Shown: positions 45,486 through 55,147 of the stretch, one piece after another | Layout of the letters: each line of letters starts with the position of its first letter | Position numbering within the stretch: the first letter of the stretch is position 1 | From: Marinobacter sp. JH2 | Lineage (GTDB): Bacteria > Pseudomonadota > Gammaproteobacteria > Pseudomonadales > Oleiphilaceae | DNA: 64,000 nucleotides | Direction of reading: 5' to 3' | Assembly: GCF_004353225.1 (NCBI RefSeq) | Contig: NZ_CP037934.1 | Span: 2,046,001 to 2,110,000, forward strand | The notes under the pieces: generated by a model | The model's input: the letters and a program-made list of their open reading frames with translations, nothing else | Told to the model about the DNA's origin: nothing | Databases searched by the model: none | Program-made: the position numbers and the translations under genes

Positions 45486-46931
45486 ATGACGATGAAGTTA
45501 TTAGCCTGTATCTTACTATTGGTTTTGATCGCTTTGGGTGCGTGGCATTCCTACAAACCCCTACCGGAGGGCATTCGATATACAGGAAGCACCGTCCCTC
45601 TTCTTTCCCCTCGTCTGTTAACCGACACCACACGGCACTTTCCAAACGGCAAAACAACGCTAGACCACAAGATCTTTGATGAAGCATTGCGGCTGATCGC
45701 CCACGCTGAGCAGTTCATCTTAATCGACATGTTTCTTTACAACAGCACTGGCGCAGAGAGTGCAGAACTTCGCCCGCTGGCCCGTCAATTGACTAAGGCA
45801 TTGATCAACAAAAAGCGGGCTATCCCAAACATCGATATTTTGGTGATTTCAGACCCTCTGAACACTTTCTACGGCGGCACCCGTTCACCCGAATTTGAAG
45901 CGTTGACAGAAGCTGGCATTGAATTGATTGTCACCAACCTCAAACCTCTGCGTGACAGCAACCCCGTCTGGTCTTCGGTTTGGCGTTTTTGCTGCCAATG
46001 GCTTGGCAACGACCCCGACGGCGGTTGGCTGCCAAACGCCCTTGGTACCGAACAAACGACACTGCGCAGCTATCTGGCGCTGCCCAACTTCAAAGCCAAT
46101 CATCGTAAAGTTTTGGTCGCCGACTCAGGTAATCAGTTTCGTGCGCTCATTACCTCCGCGAATCCCCATGACGGCAGCAGCCGTCACAGCAACATCGGGC
46201 TCACGTTCAGCGGGCCAGCCATAAAAGATGTGATTGAGAGCGAGCGCGCAATCGCCCAAATGTCCGGCGCCAACACGCAAACGTTTGACCGTTGGCTTAA
46301 CCAAGCAGCCATCACCCAACAATCTGAACCCGGTTCGTCAGCAACGATAAAACTTCTTACCGAGTCAGCCATTCGCGATCAAGCATTGAACATGGTCGCC
46401 CGAAGCCAATCTGGCGAAACGTTAGATATCGCGATGTTCTATTTCTCTCACCGACCTATCATCAAAGCGTTAAAAGCCGCACAACATCGCGGTGTCACTA
46501 TCCGCCTACTGTTAGACGCAAACAAAGATGCTTTCGGCCATGAGAAAAACGGAATTCCAAACCGCCCCGTTGGCCGCGAACTACACAAAGCAGGCCTTGC
46601 TGTGCGCTGGTGCAATACTCAAGGTGAACAATGCCACAGTAAGTTACTCACCTACACTCGCAACGATGGCCAGCTAGAACTGCTGCTTGGCTCTGCCAAC
46701 TTTACGCGAAGAAATCTGGACGACCTAAATCTTGAATCCAATGTATGGCTGAGCGTGCCGAACGACCATCCGGTTGCCCGCACAGCCTCGGATTTTTTCG
46801 ATCAGCACTGGGCAAACGAACAGGCGAACAGCGCTCCTCTCAGTTTGCCCTATGCCGACTGGGCTGATGACTCCCGCCTGAAATACTGGCAATACCGTTT
46901 TATGGAAGCCACCGGTCTCTCAACCTTTTGA
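45486..46931 (+). CDS. Phospholipase D-like protein
   Basis: The protein has 481 residues and one N-terminal membrane helix (about 3-22), followed by two phospholipase D repeats. The first HKD motif is HRKVLVAD near 205; the second, near 383, is HSKLLTYT and has threonine where aspartate is usual. The NPHDGSSRHSNIGL and GSANFTRRNLDD segments are typical. It probably acts on membrane phospholipids in the periplasm or inner membrane as a cardiolipin synthase-like or PLD-like enzyme. Confidence 0.82.
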   Translation: MTMKLLACILLLVLIALGAWHSYKPLPEGIRYTGSTVPLLSPRLLTDTTRHFPNGKTTLDHKIFDEALRLIAHAEQFILIDMFLYNSTGAESAELRPLARQLTKALINKKRAIPNIDILVISDPLNTFYGGTRSPEFEALTEAGIELIVTNLKPLRDSNPVWSSVWRFCCQWLGNDPDGGWLPNALGTEQTTLRSYLALPNFKANHRKVLVADSGNQFRALITSANPHDGSSRHSNIGLTFSGPAIKDVIESERAIAQMSGANTQTFDRWLNQAAITQQSEPGSSATIKLLTESAIRDQALNMVARSQSGETLDIAMFYFSHRPIIKALKAAQHRGVTIRLLLDANKDAFGHEKNGIPNRPVGRELHKAGLAVRWCNTQGEQCHSKLLTYTRNDGQLELLLGSANFTRRNLDDLNLESNVWLSVPNDHPVARTASDFFDQHWANEQANSAPLSLPYADWADDSRLKYWQYRFMEATGLSTF

Positions 46932-47028
46932 CCTCTGTGTTTTTTATCCATGAACGTTTTGTATGTTGAATGGCAAGCCGGAGCATTCTAGGGTTAAGGG
47001 AACTAAACAAACGGGAAAGGAGCCTGCA

Positions 47029-47430
47029 ATGAACGGCATTCGACGCTATGCCAAGCAGTTTTCGCTTGTGATGGCCATTCTAATGGCTTTTGCCACCACC
47101 TTTTCGGTCTCCGCCAACGCTGGCATGGTAGGGACCGGCGAGTTGATTCAGCAGCAACAGGTCAACCTGGACCGCCAACAGTTGTTAAACATGCTGGAAC
47201 AACAAGAGGTTAAAGAAAAACTCGCCGAGCTTGGTGTCAGTGAAGACCAAGTAGCGGAGCGAATCCAGAACCTCACGCCCGCCGAACTGGCTGACTTTGA
47301 ACAACAGTTGGCCGAGGCCCCCACCGGTGAAGGCGTGGTCGGAATCATCGTTTTATTTCTGTTGGTGTTCATCATCACCGACATGCTGTGTGCCACTAAC
47401 CTGTTCTCCTTCATCAATTGCATTCGCTAA
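47029..47430 (+). CDS. PA2779 family small exported protein
   Basis: The start at 47029 follows AAAGGAG and gives 133 residues. A signal-like hydrophobic segment (about 10-32) ends ANAGMVGT, the PA2779 signature. The middle is glutamine- and leucine-rich (QQQQVNLDRQQLLNMLEQQE) and the last 30 residues are a second membrane helix (VGIIVLFLLVFIITDML). It is followed directly by a PA2778-type peptidase, as in other Pseudomonas-like genomes. Function unknown. Confidence 0.8.
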   Translation: MNGIRRYAKQFSLVMAILMAFATTFSVSANAGMVGTGELIQQQQVNLDRQQLLNMLEQQEVKEKLAELGVSEDQVAERIQNLTPAELADFEQQLAEAPTGEGVVGIIVLFLLVFIITDMLCATNLFSFINCIR

Positions 47431-48437
47431 TTCATCCTCCTTTCAAGACTGCAATCTTTCGGTGCAGCGGACTGGCGGCCCTTCTCGGGCTGCTTCTGCT
47501 GGTCGGCTGCGCAAGCACACCGCCTTGGCCCACTTCGCCCGTCGCGAACCAGACGCTCGCCCCAAGGCAGCTACTGCTTCAAGAGGTACCCTTTTACCCG
47601 CAAGAAAAATACCAATGTGGCCCGGCCTCTTTGGCCACTATGCTCAATAGCCAAGGCCTGAACACCGATCCGGACATCCTGAAAGAGCTGGTTTATTTAC
47701 CTGGGAGGGAAGGCTCGCTGCAAGTCGAGATGGTTGCCGGTGCCCGATCACACAACATGGTGGTTTACCCATTGCAACCAAACATCGAAACGCTGTTGGC
47801 AGAAGTCTCCGCAGGCAACCCGGTACTGGTAATGCAGAACTTGGGATTTGATTGGTGGCCACAGTGGCATTTCGCAGTAGTTGTCGGCTACGACCGTCAA
47901 GAGAAAACCTTGATACTCAATACCGACACACGTAAACACCACCGCCAGCCTTACGAAGTGTTCGACGCCACTTGGAACCGTGCCGAACGGTGGGCGGTCG
48001 TGATCCTTCCACCTGATCAGCTGCCTGAAACGGCGGAGTTGCTTCCCTGGTTGCGGGCAGCCCATGATCTGGAAAGCACCGGGCATACGCTTGCAGCAAA
48101 AACCGCTTATCAAACAGCCAAACAAAACTGGCCAGACAAACCTGCGCCGCTTCTAGCTCTGGGCAATCTGGCCTACAGCCAAAACCGCTTTAACGATGCA
48201 GCTAACCACCTGCACATCGCGACGGAACGGTTCCCGGAGTTTGCTGAAGGTTGGAATAATCTGGCTTACGTCCTGTCCGCAGCGGGTTGCGCCGAACAAG
48301 CTAAGCAGGCAATGACCTGCGCTGCCAGTTTGGCCGGCGATCGCTTCTCGGTGGAGAACTTCCTACCGAATACTCCCTCAGCAGACGCGAAACGCTCCTG
48401 CAATACACTTCAACCTTGCCCGACCGAAACCGAGTAA
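47418..48437 (+). CDS. PA2778 family C39-like cysteine peptidase lipoprotein
   Basis: The protein has 339 residues from a TTG start at 47418, which overlaps the PA2779 stop by 13 bases. No ATG fits well, so the start is uncertain. A lipoprotein signal ends LLLVGC (cysteine 31). A papain-like C39 domain (about 50-200) has cysteine 67 in YQCGPASLA and the histidine in WHFAVVVGYD. Residues about 210-330 hold TPR repeats (LALGNLAYSQNRFNDAANHL). It may process or bind a partner in the envelope, perhaps the PA2779 protein. Confidence 0.82.
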   Translation: MHSLIHPPFKTAIFRCSGLAALLGLLLLVGCASTPPWPTSPVANQTLAPRQLLLQEVPFYPQEKYQCGPASLATMLNSQGLNTDPDILKELVYLPGREGSLQVEMVAGARSHNMVVYPLQPNIETLLAEVSAGNPVLVMQNLGFDWWPQWHFAVVVGYDRQEKTLILNTDTRKHHRQPYEVFDATWNRAERWAVVILPPDQLPETAELLPWLRAAHDLESTGHTLAAKTAYQTAKQNWPDKPAPLLALGNLAYSQNRFNDAANHLHIATERFPEFAEGWNNLAYVLSAAGCAEQAKQAMTCAASLAGDRFSVENFLPNTPSADAKRSCNTLQPCPTETE

Positions 48438-48447
48438 CCTCAGCAAG

Positions 48448-49125
48448 TTAAAGTGGCTTACGAAGCAATGCCACGTCTTTAGCCGGAATTTCAAGCTGCC
48501 AACCATAATGTCCGGCTAACCACTCGAAGGTGCCTTCCCGGTAAAAAACCACATGCGTAGGGTCGCGCCGATAGTGCCAGTTATTGAAGCGATCATCGTC
48601 CGTCTGAAAACAGGTCATCACGCCCAACTCGCCGCCGGGCTTTAGCAGTCGATCGAATTGCGAAAACACTTGGGCTGGTTCGAACAAATGCTCCACCACT
48701 TCCGTACACGTAATGAAGTCGTAGCGTTGCTCCAGCGCAGACAACTCGGGATAGAAATAGAGGTCGTAGAGAGCAACCGAAAAACCGGCCTCTTCAAACA
48801 TCTTGGCCAACGCCGGCCCCGGGCCGCACCCAAAATCCAGCCCTGTCGCTCCTTTCGGCAACCTTGCGATCATTGGAGCCGCCAGTTTCGACAAAAAACG
48901 CCGGTATCCCGCGTCATCAGGGTCGTTGTCGTGCAGCTGATACACTGCGCGCTCTTCATCTGGTGTTAACCGACATTCAGGCGCCATAATCGTAGCTTGG
49001 CAGTTGCCACACCGTAGATAGCGCTTTTGCTCCACCTCTCGAAACGGCTCTAGGGTCGACTGCTCACACACAGGGCATATTCTTGGATCTTTAATCACCA
49101 ATAAATTCTCAAAACCTGAATACAT
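48448..49125 (-). CDS. Class I SAM-dependent methyltransferase with zinc ribbon
   Basis: The protein has 225 residues. An N-terminal zinc ribbon (CPVC ... CGNC, about residues 17-42) precedes a Rossmann methyltransferase with motif I GLDFGCGPG near residue 100 and a ubiE-like EVVEHLFEPAQVFSQFDRLLKPGGELGVMT stretch in the middle. Substrate unknown. It is convergent with the peptidase gene, ten bases away. Confidence 0.82.
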   Translation of the reverse strand: MYSGFENLLVIKDPRICPVCEQSTLEPFREVEQKRYLRCGNCQATIMAPECRLTPDEERAVYQLHDNDPDDAGYRRFLSKLAAPMIARLPKGATGLDFGCGPGPALAKMFEEAGFSVALYDLYFYPELSALEQRYDFITCTEVVEHLFEPAQVFSQFDRLLKPGGELGVMTCFQTDDDRFNNWHYRRDPTHVVFYREGTFEWLAGHYGWQLEIPAKDVALLRKPL

Positions 49126-49300
49126 CTAACCCTTCCACGTTTTGGGCTTTGCCATTTGTCATATTCGGCCATGCCGCCAGATTGTGACTTGTCACCACAA
49201 TGCTTTCCAGAACAGCTGCCTATACTTGCGCAAAAAATAGCCTCCAAAGGCTGGATAATAACAAGCGCTGTTCAATGACGAATACCCTGAGAGAACTCAT

Positions 49301-50323
49301 ATGGATATGTCGACGCCCCTCGCATTGGAGGTGCCGATCATCTCGGCACGTTACGCTCGCCGTTTTGTCCATTTTATGGAAAAGCGCGGCGTAAAACGAA
49401 ACACCATTTTGACGAAAACCGGTATTACCGATGAATTGCTGAACAATCCCGAAGCCAGCCTTTCTATAACTCAGGTGCTTGACCTGCTCCGACAGGCCGA
49501 CTGGCTAATAGCCGACGAGCGAGCACCCTTTGAATTTGGCAAACAATTGGACTTGCCTTGCCACGGACTCCTAGGGTTCGCCATGCTCGAGCAAGAAAAC
49601 CCCAGGCGCCTAATTAGCACGATCGTACAATACTTGCGCGTTGGGCTTCCCCTCATGGATATGGAGCTGGCATCAACCGGTTCCATCTTTCGTTTGAAGC
49701 TGATCGACACTTGGAGCGTGGGTGATCTCAAAGCCTGCCTGGTAAAAATCTACATGGGCAGCATTTATCGTGTTTCGTGCCAAGCCTGTAGTCACTTTAC
49801 CTTCCGGTTCTCTTTCCCTAGCAACCTCCCGCTAGAAAACTGGGAACTGCTCGCACCAAATTGCGAATTCATCTTTAACGCAAACCTCAACGAAGTCACC
49901 ATCTCCTTAAAAGGCGCACCGGTTCGAAAAGACGATTCCAACCTGGAATTTCTGGTAGCGAGAACCCGTCACTCCCAGTCACAAAAGCGGGTGGAATCCG
50001 ATGAAACCGTGCAGCAGGTCCGGGAACTGATCATGAGCCAGCCCGGCCGCCCCTGCTCCACCCAAAACCTTGCTCGCCGGCTGGACATGAGCCCAAGAAC
50101 ACTTCGACAGCATTTGGCGAACGCAGGTACCTCATTCCGTAAACTCCGGAACGAGATCCGTGAAAGCTTTGCCACACTGTATTTAAAAGACACCAACGTC
50201 TCTCTGGAATCCCTCTCAGTAAAACTGGGGTTCAGCGACCAAGCCGGCTTCACCAAAGCGTACCGCTCTTGGACAGGCCAAACGCCCGGTGATGTCCGAA
50301 AGCAAGCTAGAAGCAAAAGGTAA
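49301..50323 (+). CDS. AraC family transcriptional regulator
   Basis: The protein has 340 residues. An N-terminal AraC-ligand-binding-like region (Arabinose_bd type, about 20-210) includes LPCHGLLGFAMLEQENPR, and the C-terminal AraC helix-turn-helix (about 240-335) has SPRTLRQHLANAGTSFRKLRNE and VSLESLSVKLGFSDQAGFTKAY. Members of this type often respond to small fatty or alcoholic ligands. It may control the two secreted proteins downstream. A hairpin lies past its stop. Confidence 0.85.
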   Translation: MDMSTPLALEVPIISARYARRFVHFMEKRGVKRNTILTKTGITDELLNNPEASLSITQVLDLLRQADWLIADERAPFEFGKQLDLPCHGLLGFAMLEQENPRRLISTIVQYLRVGLPLMDMELASTGSIFRLKLIDTWSVGDLKACLVKIYMGSIYRVSCQACSHFTFRFSFPSNLPLENWELLAPNCEFIFNANLNEVTISLKGAPVRKDDSNLEFLVARTRHSQSQKRVESDETVQQVRELIMSQPGRPCSTQNLARRLDMSPRTLRQHLANAGTSFRKLRNEIRESFATLYLKDTNVSLESLSVKLGFSDQAGFTKAYRSWTGQTPGDVRKQARSKR

Positions 50324-50398
50324 GCAAGGGCCACTCACTTTGATGTCGTTCACGCTTTGAACAAATACCCATCGCCACTACCGTTTTAGACAAAAATG

Positions 50399-50423
50399 GT
50401 GCCGTCACTGGCAATGACGGCAC
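50399..50423 (+). terminator. Hairpin after the AraC gene
   Basis: GTGCCGTCA (50399-50407) and TGACGGCAC (50415-50423) pair perfectly around a 7-base loop. No T run follows, so it is a terminator-like structure only. Confidence 0.5.
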
Positions 50424-50564
50424 TGCACCTATCCCCGTCTAATAACCCTGCATCGTGGGCTTAAAACCTACGACTTGGTAATTACGCAAGTCCGATCGAA
50501 CTGCCCTCATCGGTGATGTCTGCAACCTAATGATAACAATGACCGCAAGACAGAGGACGAATGA

Positions 50565-52385
50565 ATGAAACTCAGCAACCTCAATACCAATGTGCGTAAG
50601 CTCGGTCCGGCCGTAGCCGCTGCAGCACTGATGGCTAGTGGTGCAAGCAACGCAGCAGCAGAACAAGTCTCAACCGAACTGGCCTTTGAATGTCCGTTTC
50701 CGCTAATTGGTACCCAACCCATTCGTGCGCAAATCAGTGCTGACATTCCCGCCGTAGCTTCTGTGGGTGAGCCAACACCACAATTTGAAGTGACTGCGAT
50801 CACCGTTGTAAATGATGATGCCCGCACCGGTTTGAAGCTCGTTGGCTCGGAAACCGTCGAAGGTGTGGCCACCAGTACAAACAACGTCATCACTGCCGGT
50901 CGTAATCTGGAGCAAATTGTCACTCTGAACATTCAGCCTACCGCTATTCCTGCCGAAACTGGCGAGTTCAACGTGCCCGCCTCAGGTGTCGCTCCCGAAA
51001 TCCTGTTCACCGCCGATGACATCGGCCAGGCCGAAATTCGCGTTGGCGCCTTACAGCTCCAGCTGATAGCACGCACCGCTAACGGCGACATTGCACCAGC
51101 TCCCATCGGTGAAATTACCACTGACTGTGTGCAGTTGCCGAACCAGAACAACCTTTTACAAACCATCACCATCGCGGGTGAAGCTGTCGAAACACCGCGT
51201 ATCAGTGTCGACGCCCAAGAACTGGCCTTTGGTTCCGTACAGGCTGGTTTGAATGCTCAGCGGTCCGTTTCTATCCTCAGCACAGGCAGTGCCGCTCTGG
51301 GTATTAATAACATCAGCATCAGCGGCCCTGACGCACAGCTGTTTACCCAAACCAGCGATTGCGGCTCTTCCCTGACCCCCGACGCGTCTTGTAGCGTTAA
51401 TGTAACCTTTGCCCCGAGCACCGACGGAACTCGTAACGCAACCCTTACTATTGAGTCTACCGACGCAGACAAACCAAGCATCGACGTAGCTCTATCTGGT
51501 CGAGGTACTCTGGCACCTACGCCTGACATTGAGGTTACTCCGGGTTCTGTAGACTTCGGCCGCGTCCAGGTTGGTACCAGCTCATCAGAGCAAGTAACCA
51601 TTGCCAATAACGGCAACGCCGCTTTGCAGATCGACAGCATTGCTCTGACGGGCGCTAATGCCAGCGACTTCATCCAAACCAACAACTGCAACACGGTCGC
51701 TACAGGTGCGAGCTGCTCTGTAGAGCTAAAATACACAGCCGGCGCAGCAGGCGTAAGCACGGCAGCCTTGGTTATCCGATCCAGCGATGCCGAAAATGCT
51801 GAAGTGTCTGTACCTGTAACCGTTGAAGCCTTTGAAGAACCCACAGGCGGCGCTGAACTTGAGTTGCTGCTGGGCATTGAAGGCTCCACTCTGATCGCCG
51901 CGACTGGGGGCAGCCTGCCACTCAACGGCTCTATTGCCACATTGCTTGATCTGGCGTCTGGCACTTTCGAAGCAGACACCCAGGTGAACCCAACGTCCGG
52001 CAACTTCACCATCAAGGTGCTGTGGAGCAAGATGCATGCAGCAGCCAACGTTGAATTCGAGCAAGCAGGGCTGACTACCGGCTCTCTGGTCGATGGTAAG
52101 CTGACCGCCAACTCTCCGCTTTACGTGAAGGTGCCTAAGGTTGCGATCAAGCTATTCGGTCTACCGTTACGTATCGGTGGTGGCGATCAGTGTCGCACCA
52201 ACACTCCTGTTGATATTCAGCTGACTAGCCCTGAGGGCTCTAACTTTTCACCCGCAACAGGCGGCAACGTAACCGGTGTGTACGACCTGCCACCGCTCGA
52301 GAACTGCGGCCTGCTGACCAGCGTTTTGAACAAGTTCATGTCCGGCCCGGGCAACACCATCAACCTGAACCTGACTCCAAAATAA
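50565..52385 (+). CDS. Choice-of-anchor D domain exported protein
   Basis: The protein has 606 residues with a signal-like start (about 10-30, ending AAAEQ). An N-terminal beta domain (about 35-205) precedes two HYDIN-like, choice-of-anchor D repeats (about 210-315 and 320-420), each running ...DFG/AFGSVQ-G ... SISG/ALTG-A ... F-Q-x-C ... A-SCSV. A C-terminal beta domain (about 430-605) has two cysteines. It is predicted to be secreted or surface-bound. Its neighbour downstream is a DUF6160-type exported protein, and an AraC regulator lies upstream. Confidence 0.75.
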   Translation: MKLSNLNTNVRKLGPAVAAAALMASGASNAAAEQVSTELAFECPFPLIGTQPIRAQISADIPAVASVGEPTPQFEVTAITVVNDDARTGLKLVGSETVEGVATSTNNVITAGRNLEQIVTLNIQPTAIPAETGEFNVPASGVAPEILFTADDIGQAEIRVGALQLQLIARTANGDIAPAPIGEITTDCVQLPNQNNLLQTITIAGEAVETPRISVDAQELAFGSVQAGLNAQRSVSILSTGSAALGINNISISGPDAQLFTQTSDCGSSLTPDASCSVNVTFAPSTDGTRNATLTIESTDADKPSIDVALSGRGTLAPTPDIEVTPGSVDFGRVQVGTSSSEQVTIANNGNAALQIDSIALTGANASDFIQTNNCNTVATGASCSVELKYTAGAAGVSTAALVIRSSDAENAEVSVPVTVEAFEEPTGGAELELLLGIEGSTLIAATGGSLPLNGSIATLLDLASGTFEADTQVNPTSGNFTIKVLWSKMHAAANVEFEQAGLTTGSLVDGKLTANSPLYVKVPKVAIKLFGLPLRIGGGDQCRTNTPVDIQLTSPEGSNFSPATGGNVTGVYDLPPLENCGLLTSVLNKFMSGPGNTINLNLTPK

Positions 52386-52414
52386 GTTCTGAAAGTTCCG
52401 GTTATGCCGGGAAT

Positions 52415-52445
52415 AGGTCACAACCAGCACAACCGGTTGTGACCT
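52415..52445 (+). terminator. Intercistronic hairpin between the two exported protein genes
   Basis: AGGTCACAACC (52415-52425) and GGTTGTGACCT (52435-52445) form a perfect 11-bp stem with a 9-base loop between the genes at 50565 and 52500. There is no T run, so partial termination or RNA protection is the likely effect. Confidence 0.55.
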
Positions 52446-52499
52446 GCAAGCACGACAATAAAAGCAAAAAACAGAAGCTTAAAAGCAAGGAAAACTGAT

Positions 52500-53345
52500 A
52501 TGAAAAGCCTGAAAAAAACCGCGTTAGTGCTGGCTGTAGCAGGGCTCCCGTTAGCCGCTCAAGCAGACCTCAAACCACTTGAAGATGTTCATATGAGCAA
52601 TGTGACCGGCCAGGCCGGTGTCACCATTGAACTGGAAACAAAACTCTCCATCGATGAATTCATCTACACCGATGAAGGCTCCTTCTCCATCAAGGACATC
52701 AAGGTTGGTGGTGCAAATCGCACCGACCTGTTTGAGGAAATCACCGATTTCCGCGACATCATGTTCGATGGAGCCAACGATCTCATCGATAACGTCAAAA
52801 TCGACATTGATGTTGAAACAGACGGCGATGCCGTCATCAACATCTGGCCCATCACCGCAGCACCGATCGACTTTGGCATAAGCACGGGTGACTGGACCCT
52901 GCAAGGTGCTACCGATTCCACACTGCTCGCAAGCAACTTCAGCATGGCGGGAGCATTCACCAAGGTGGGTATTCGTGTCGATACCGCAACCGACAAACTC
53001 AATCTCCAAACCCAAGTAGGCATCTCAGACCTTGACGTTGATGTCGACTTCCTGGCGTTGGGCATCCGTGATCTGAAAATGACCGGTGCCGACTACATGG
53101 GCACGAAACTCGACGGCTCTGCAGCTAACGCCAACGTGCTGACGCTAGGCGCTAACATCAACATGGACGTATATAAGTCCACTCGCTTAGCCGATCCTAC
53201 CCAAGACGCTCTCGCGATCGATCTCAACACCTTTGCGGCAGACATGTCGATTGGGGATGTGTTGGTAGGCGGAACCTCTATCGGCTCTGTCATGCTCGAC
53301 AATCTCGTGGTTGATAACACCACGATGCGGATATACGGTCACTAA
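52500..53345 (+). CDS. DUF6160-like exported protein
   Basis: The protein has 281 residues with a signal peptide (MKSLKKTALVLAVAG ... AAQA) and a mature start DLKPLEDVHMSNVTGQAGVTI, which is the DUF6160 (FilA-like) type. The rest is rich in aspartate and beta-strand repeats with low aromatic content. Related proteins in Marinobacter and Acinetobacter are surface proteins of unknown function. It lies 115 bp after the choice-of-anchor D gene. Confidence 0.65.
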   Translation: MKSLKKTALVLAVAGLPLAAQADLKPLEDVHMSNVTGQAGVTIELETKLSIDEFIYTDEGSFSIKDIKVGGANRTDLFEEITDFRDIMFDGANDLIDNVKIDIDVETDGDAVINIWPITAAPIDFGISTGDWTLQGATDSTLLASNFSMAGAFTKVGIRVDTATDKLNLQTQVGISDLDVDVDFLALGIRDLKMTGADYMGTKLDGSAANANVLTLGANINMDVYKSTRLADPTQDALAIDLNTFAADMSIGDVLVGGTSIGSVMLDNLVVDNTTMRIYGH

Positions 53346-53354
53346 ATCCGTGTC

Positions 53355-53381
53355 AGAGGGCTCGGCGATTCCGGGCCCTCT
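53355..53381. terminator. Hairpin between convergent genes
   Basis: AGAGGGCTCGG (53355-53365) pairs with CCGGGCCCTCT (53371-53381) with one G-T wobble or mismatch around CGATT. It lies between the DUF6160 gene and thpR. No T run is evident. Confidence 0.55.
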
Positions 53382-53914
53382 TAACCCAAGGGAAATCGCT
53401 TTAAAACGGTATAAACCGAACCGTCTGGCCCCTGAGTACTGCCATACAACACGAACGCCCGAACGGTCATGGTGCCGAAATCTGCGTCACCGGTCGTTTC
53501 AATTAAACTCTGAACCGAGCCGGCATCCCGACCGAAGCGGCTCAGTGTAATGTGGGGGCGAAAATTGCGGTGCTCAATATTGAAACCCTTTGCCCGCAAG
53601 TTATCCAGCAATTGCCGGTGCAGTTTGGCTACAGGGGGTTCCGGAGACACTCCCGCCCAGAGAATATTCGGTCGCTGTGGTGAGCCAAAACACCCCAACC
53701 CTCTGACCGTTAATTCAAATGACTTCTCCGAAACGGCGTCCGCCGCTTCAAACAAACGGGTCACGGCTTCATCTGGTACATTTCCTAAAAACACCAAGGT
53801 CAGATGCAGTTGCTCGCAACTTTGCCAACGCGCACACTGAACGGGCGTTTGCTCAATCAACAAACGTCGTTTGATGTTAGGCGCAATCTCAACACCAAAA
53901 AACACCTTGGGCAT
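53381..53914 (-). CDS. thpR: RNA 2',3'-cyclic phosphodiesterase
   Basis: The ATG at 53914 follows AAAGGAGG at about seven bases. The 177-residue product is a 2H phosphoesterase of the ThpR (LigT) family with HLTL at 37-40 and HITL near 125, the two His-x-Thr motifs. It opens cyclic 2',3'-phosphate ends on RNA. A longer frame from 54037 exists but would add a non-conserved extension. Confidence 0.9.
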   Translation of the reverse strand: MPKVFFGVEIAPNIKRRLLIEQTPVQCARWQSCEQLHLTLVFLGNVPDEAVTRLFEAADAVSEKSFELTVRGLGCFGSPQRPNILWAGVSPEPPVAKLHRQLLDNLRAKGFNIEHRNFRPHITLSRFGRDAGSVQSLIETTGDADFGTMTVRAFVLYGSTQGPDGSVYTVLKRFPLG

Positions 53915-54039
53915 ACACGACCTCCTTTGGGCAACTGAGCCAATTGCAAACCATCGCAACTCTGAAATAGTTGCCATTATAAGAACATAACGCCAGCATA
54001 TTAGGCATCGGAAAACGAGGCACCCATTAAGGAACACTC

Positions 54040-55095
54040 ATGCTCTGGATTTTACTCGCCATCGTTGTACTGCTCGTTGTTGCCACCTTCCTGTTATTTC
54101 GGGTTCAGGACCTTTCGCACTTTGACGGCAACGAATGGGCCATCAATGAAGTCTCTCCTCACCCCGCCCAAGACGAAGTGCTCTCACGGATAAAAGAGAT
54201 GGGGCGTTCGTCCAAGGGGCTAAAAGGCAAAGCCAGATTAGCGGCTGTGCGTAACCATTTTGATCGTTTGGGGGCAGAGGCAGAAATCGAGTCTGAGATT
54301 CACCCTTGTGCGCTGCCGAAAGGCGAGTGGGTGATTGCACCAGGGGTGAACACCCAACGCAGAGTGCTTTATATCCACGGCGGCGCCTGGTCCGTTGGTA
54401 GCCCGACCAGCCATCGCGCGGTGACCAATCGATTCTCCCAAGTTGCCAATGCCGCGGTGTTTGCTGTGGATTATCGATTGATGCCAGAACATCGCTTTAT
54501 GGACGGCATCATTGACTGCCGGGAAGCCTATACTTGGCTTCTTCACCACGGTCCCGAAGGCGAATCCGAAACTGAGTTCATGGTCGTGGCAGGGGATTCT
54601 GCCGGCGGCAGCCACACTCTATCGTTGATCGCCTGGTTACGTGATAGCGGTTTACGCCAGGCAGACGCGGCGGTCGCCCTGTCTCCGTCGACAGACCTGA
54701 CACTGACGGCCCCCAGTAATCGTGACAACATCCGAAGCGATGCCATGCTGGGGCCAATATTTGGCGGGCTTTCAAAAGTCCCTCTGCCGGTTATCTGGTG
54801 GGGCACACTGGCTGCTTTCCGATTGTCTCCGACCAACCCGGTCGCATCTCCGCTGCGAGGGAACCTTGCTAACCTGCCACCCACCCTGATTCACGCCAGC
54901 ACTACAGAAATGCTGCTGGATAATGCGGCTCGATACGCCGCCAAGGCCAAGGCAGAAGGGTCGCCGGTGGAGCTACACACCTGGCAGAGCATGGTACATG
55001 TCTGGCAGATATTCACCCCGCTGTTACCCCAGGCCGAGGAAGCATTTGACGATATCGCCCGCTTCCTGGAGCGGGTCGAGGCGGGTTCTGAGTAA
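54040..55095 (+). CDS. HSL family alpha/beta hydrolase
   Basis: The protein has 351 residues with an N-terminal membrane helix (about 3-20). The oxyanion motif HGGAW at 113-117, catalytic serine 187 in GDSAGG, and the later PPTLIHASTTEMLLDNA and HVWQIF place it in the hormone-sensitive lipase class (alpha/beta-hydrolase 3). It is probably a carboxylesterase or lipase anchored in the inner membrane. A terminator follows. Confidence 0.88.
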   Translation: MLWILLAIVVLLVVATFLLFRVQDLSHFDGNEWAINEVSPHPAQDEVLSRIKEMGRSSKGLKGKARLAAVRNHFDRLGAEAEIESEIHPCALPKGEWVIAPGVNTQRRVLYIHGGAWSVGSPTSHRAVTNRFSQVANAAVFAVDYRLMPEHRFMDGIIDCREAYTWLLHHGPEGESETEFMVVAGDSAGGSHTLSLIAWLRDSGLRQADAAVALSPSTDLTLTAPSNRDNIRSDAMLGPIFGGLSKVPLPVIWWGTLAAFRLSPTNPVASPLRGNLANLPPTLIHASTTEMLLDNAARYAAKAKAEGSPVELHTWQSMVHVWQIFTPLLPQAEEAFDDIARFLERVEAGSE

Positions 55096-55116
55096 CTAGC
55101 CGTTGGTCACGAATAG

Positions 55117-55147
55117 GCCCGGATCAGCTATTGGCCCGGGCTTTTTT
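55117..55147 (+). terminator. Rho-independent terminator after the esterase gene
   Basis: GCCCGG (55117-55122) and CCGGGC (55136-55141) pair, followed by TTTTTT to 55147. The hairpin overlaps the end of the convergent DUF4442 gene. Confidence 0.75.
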
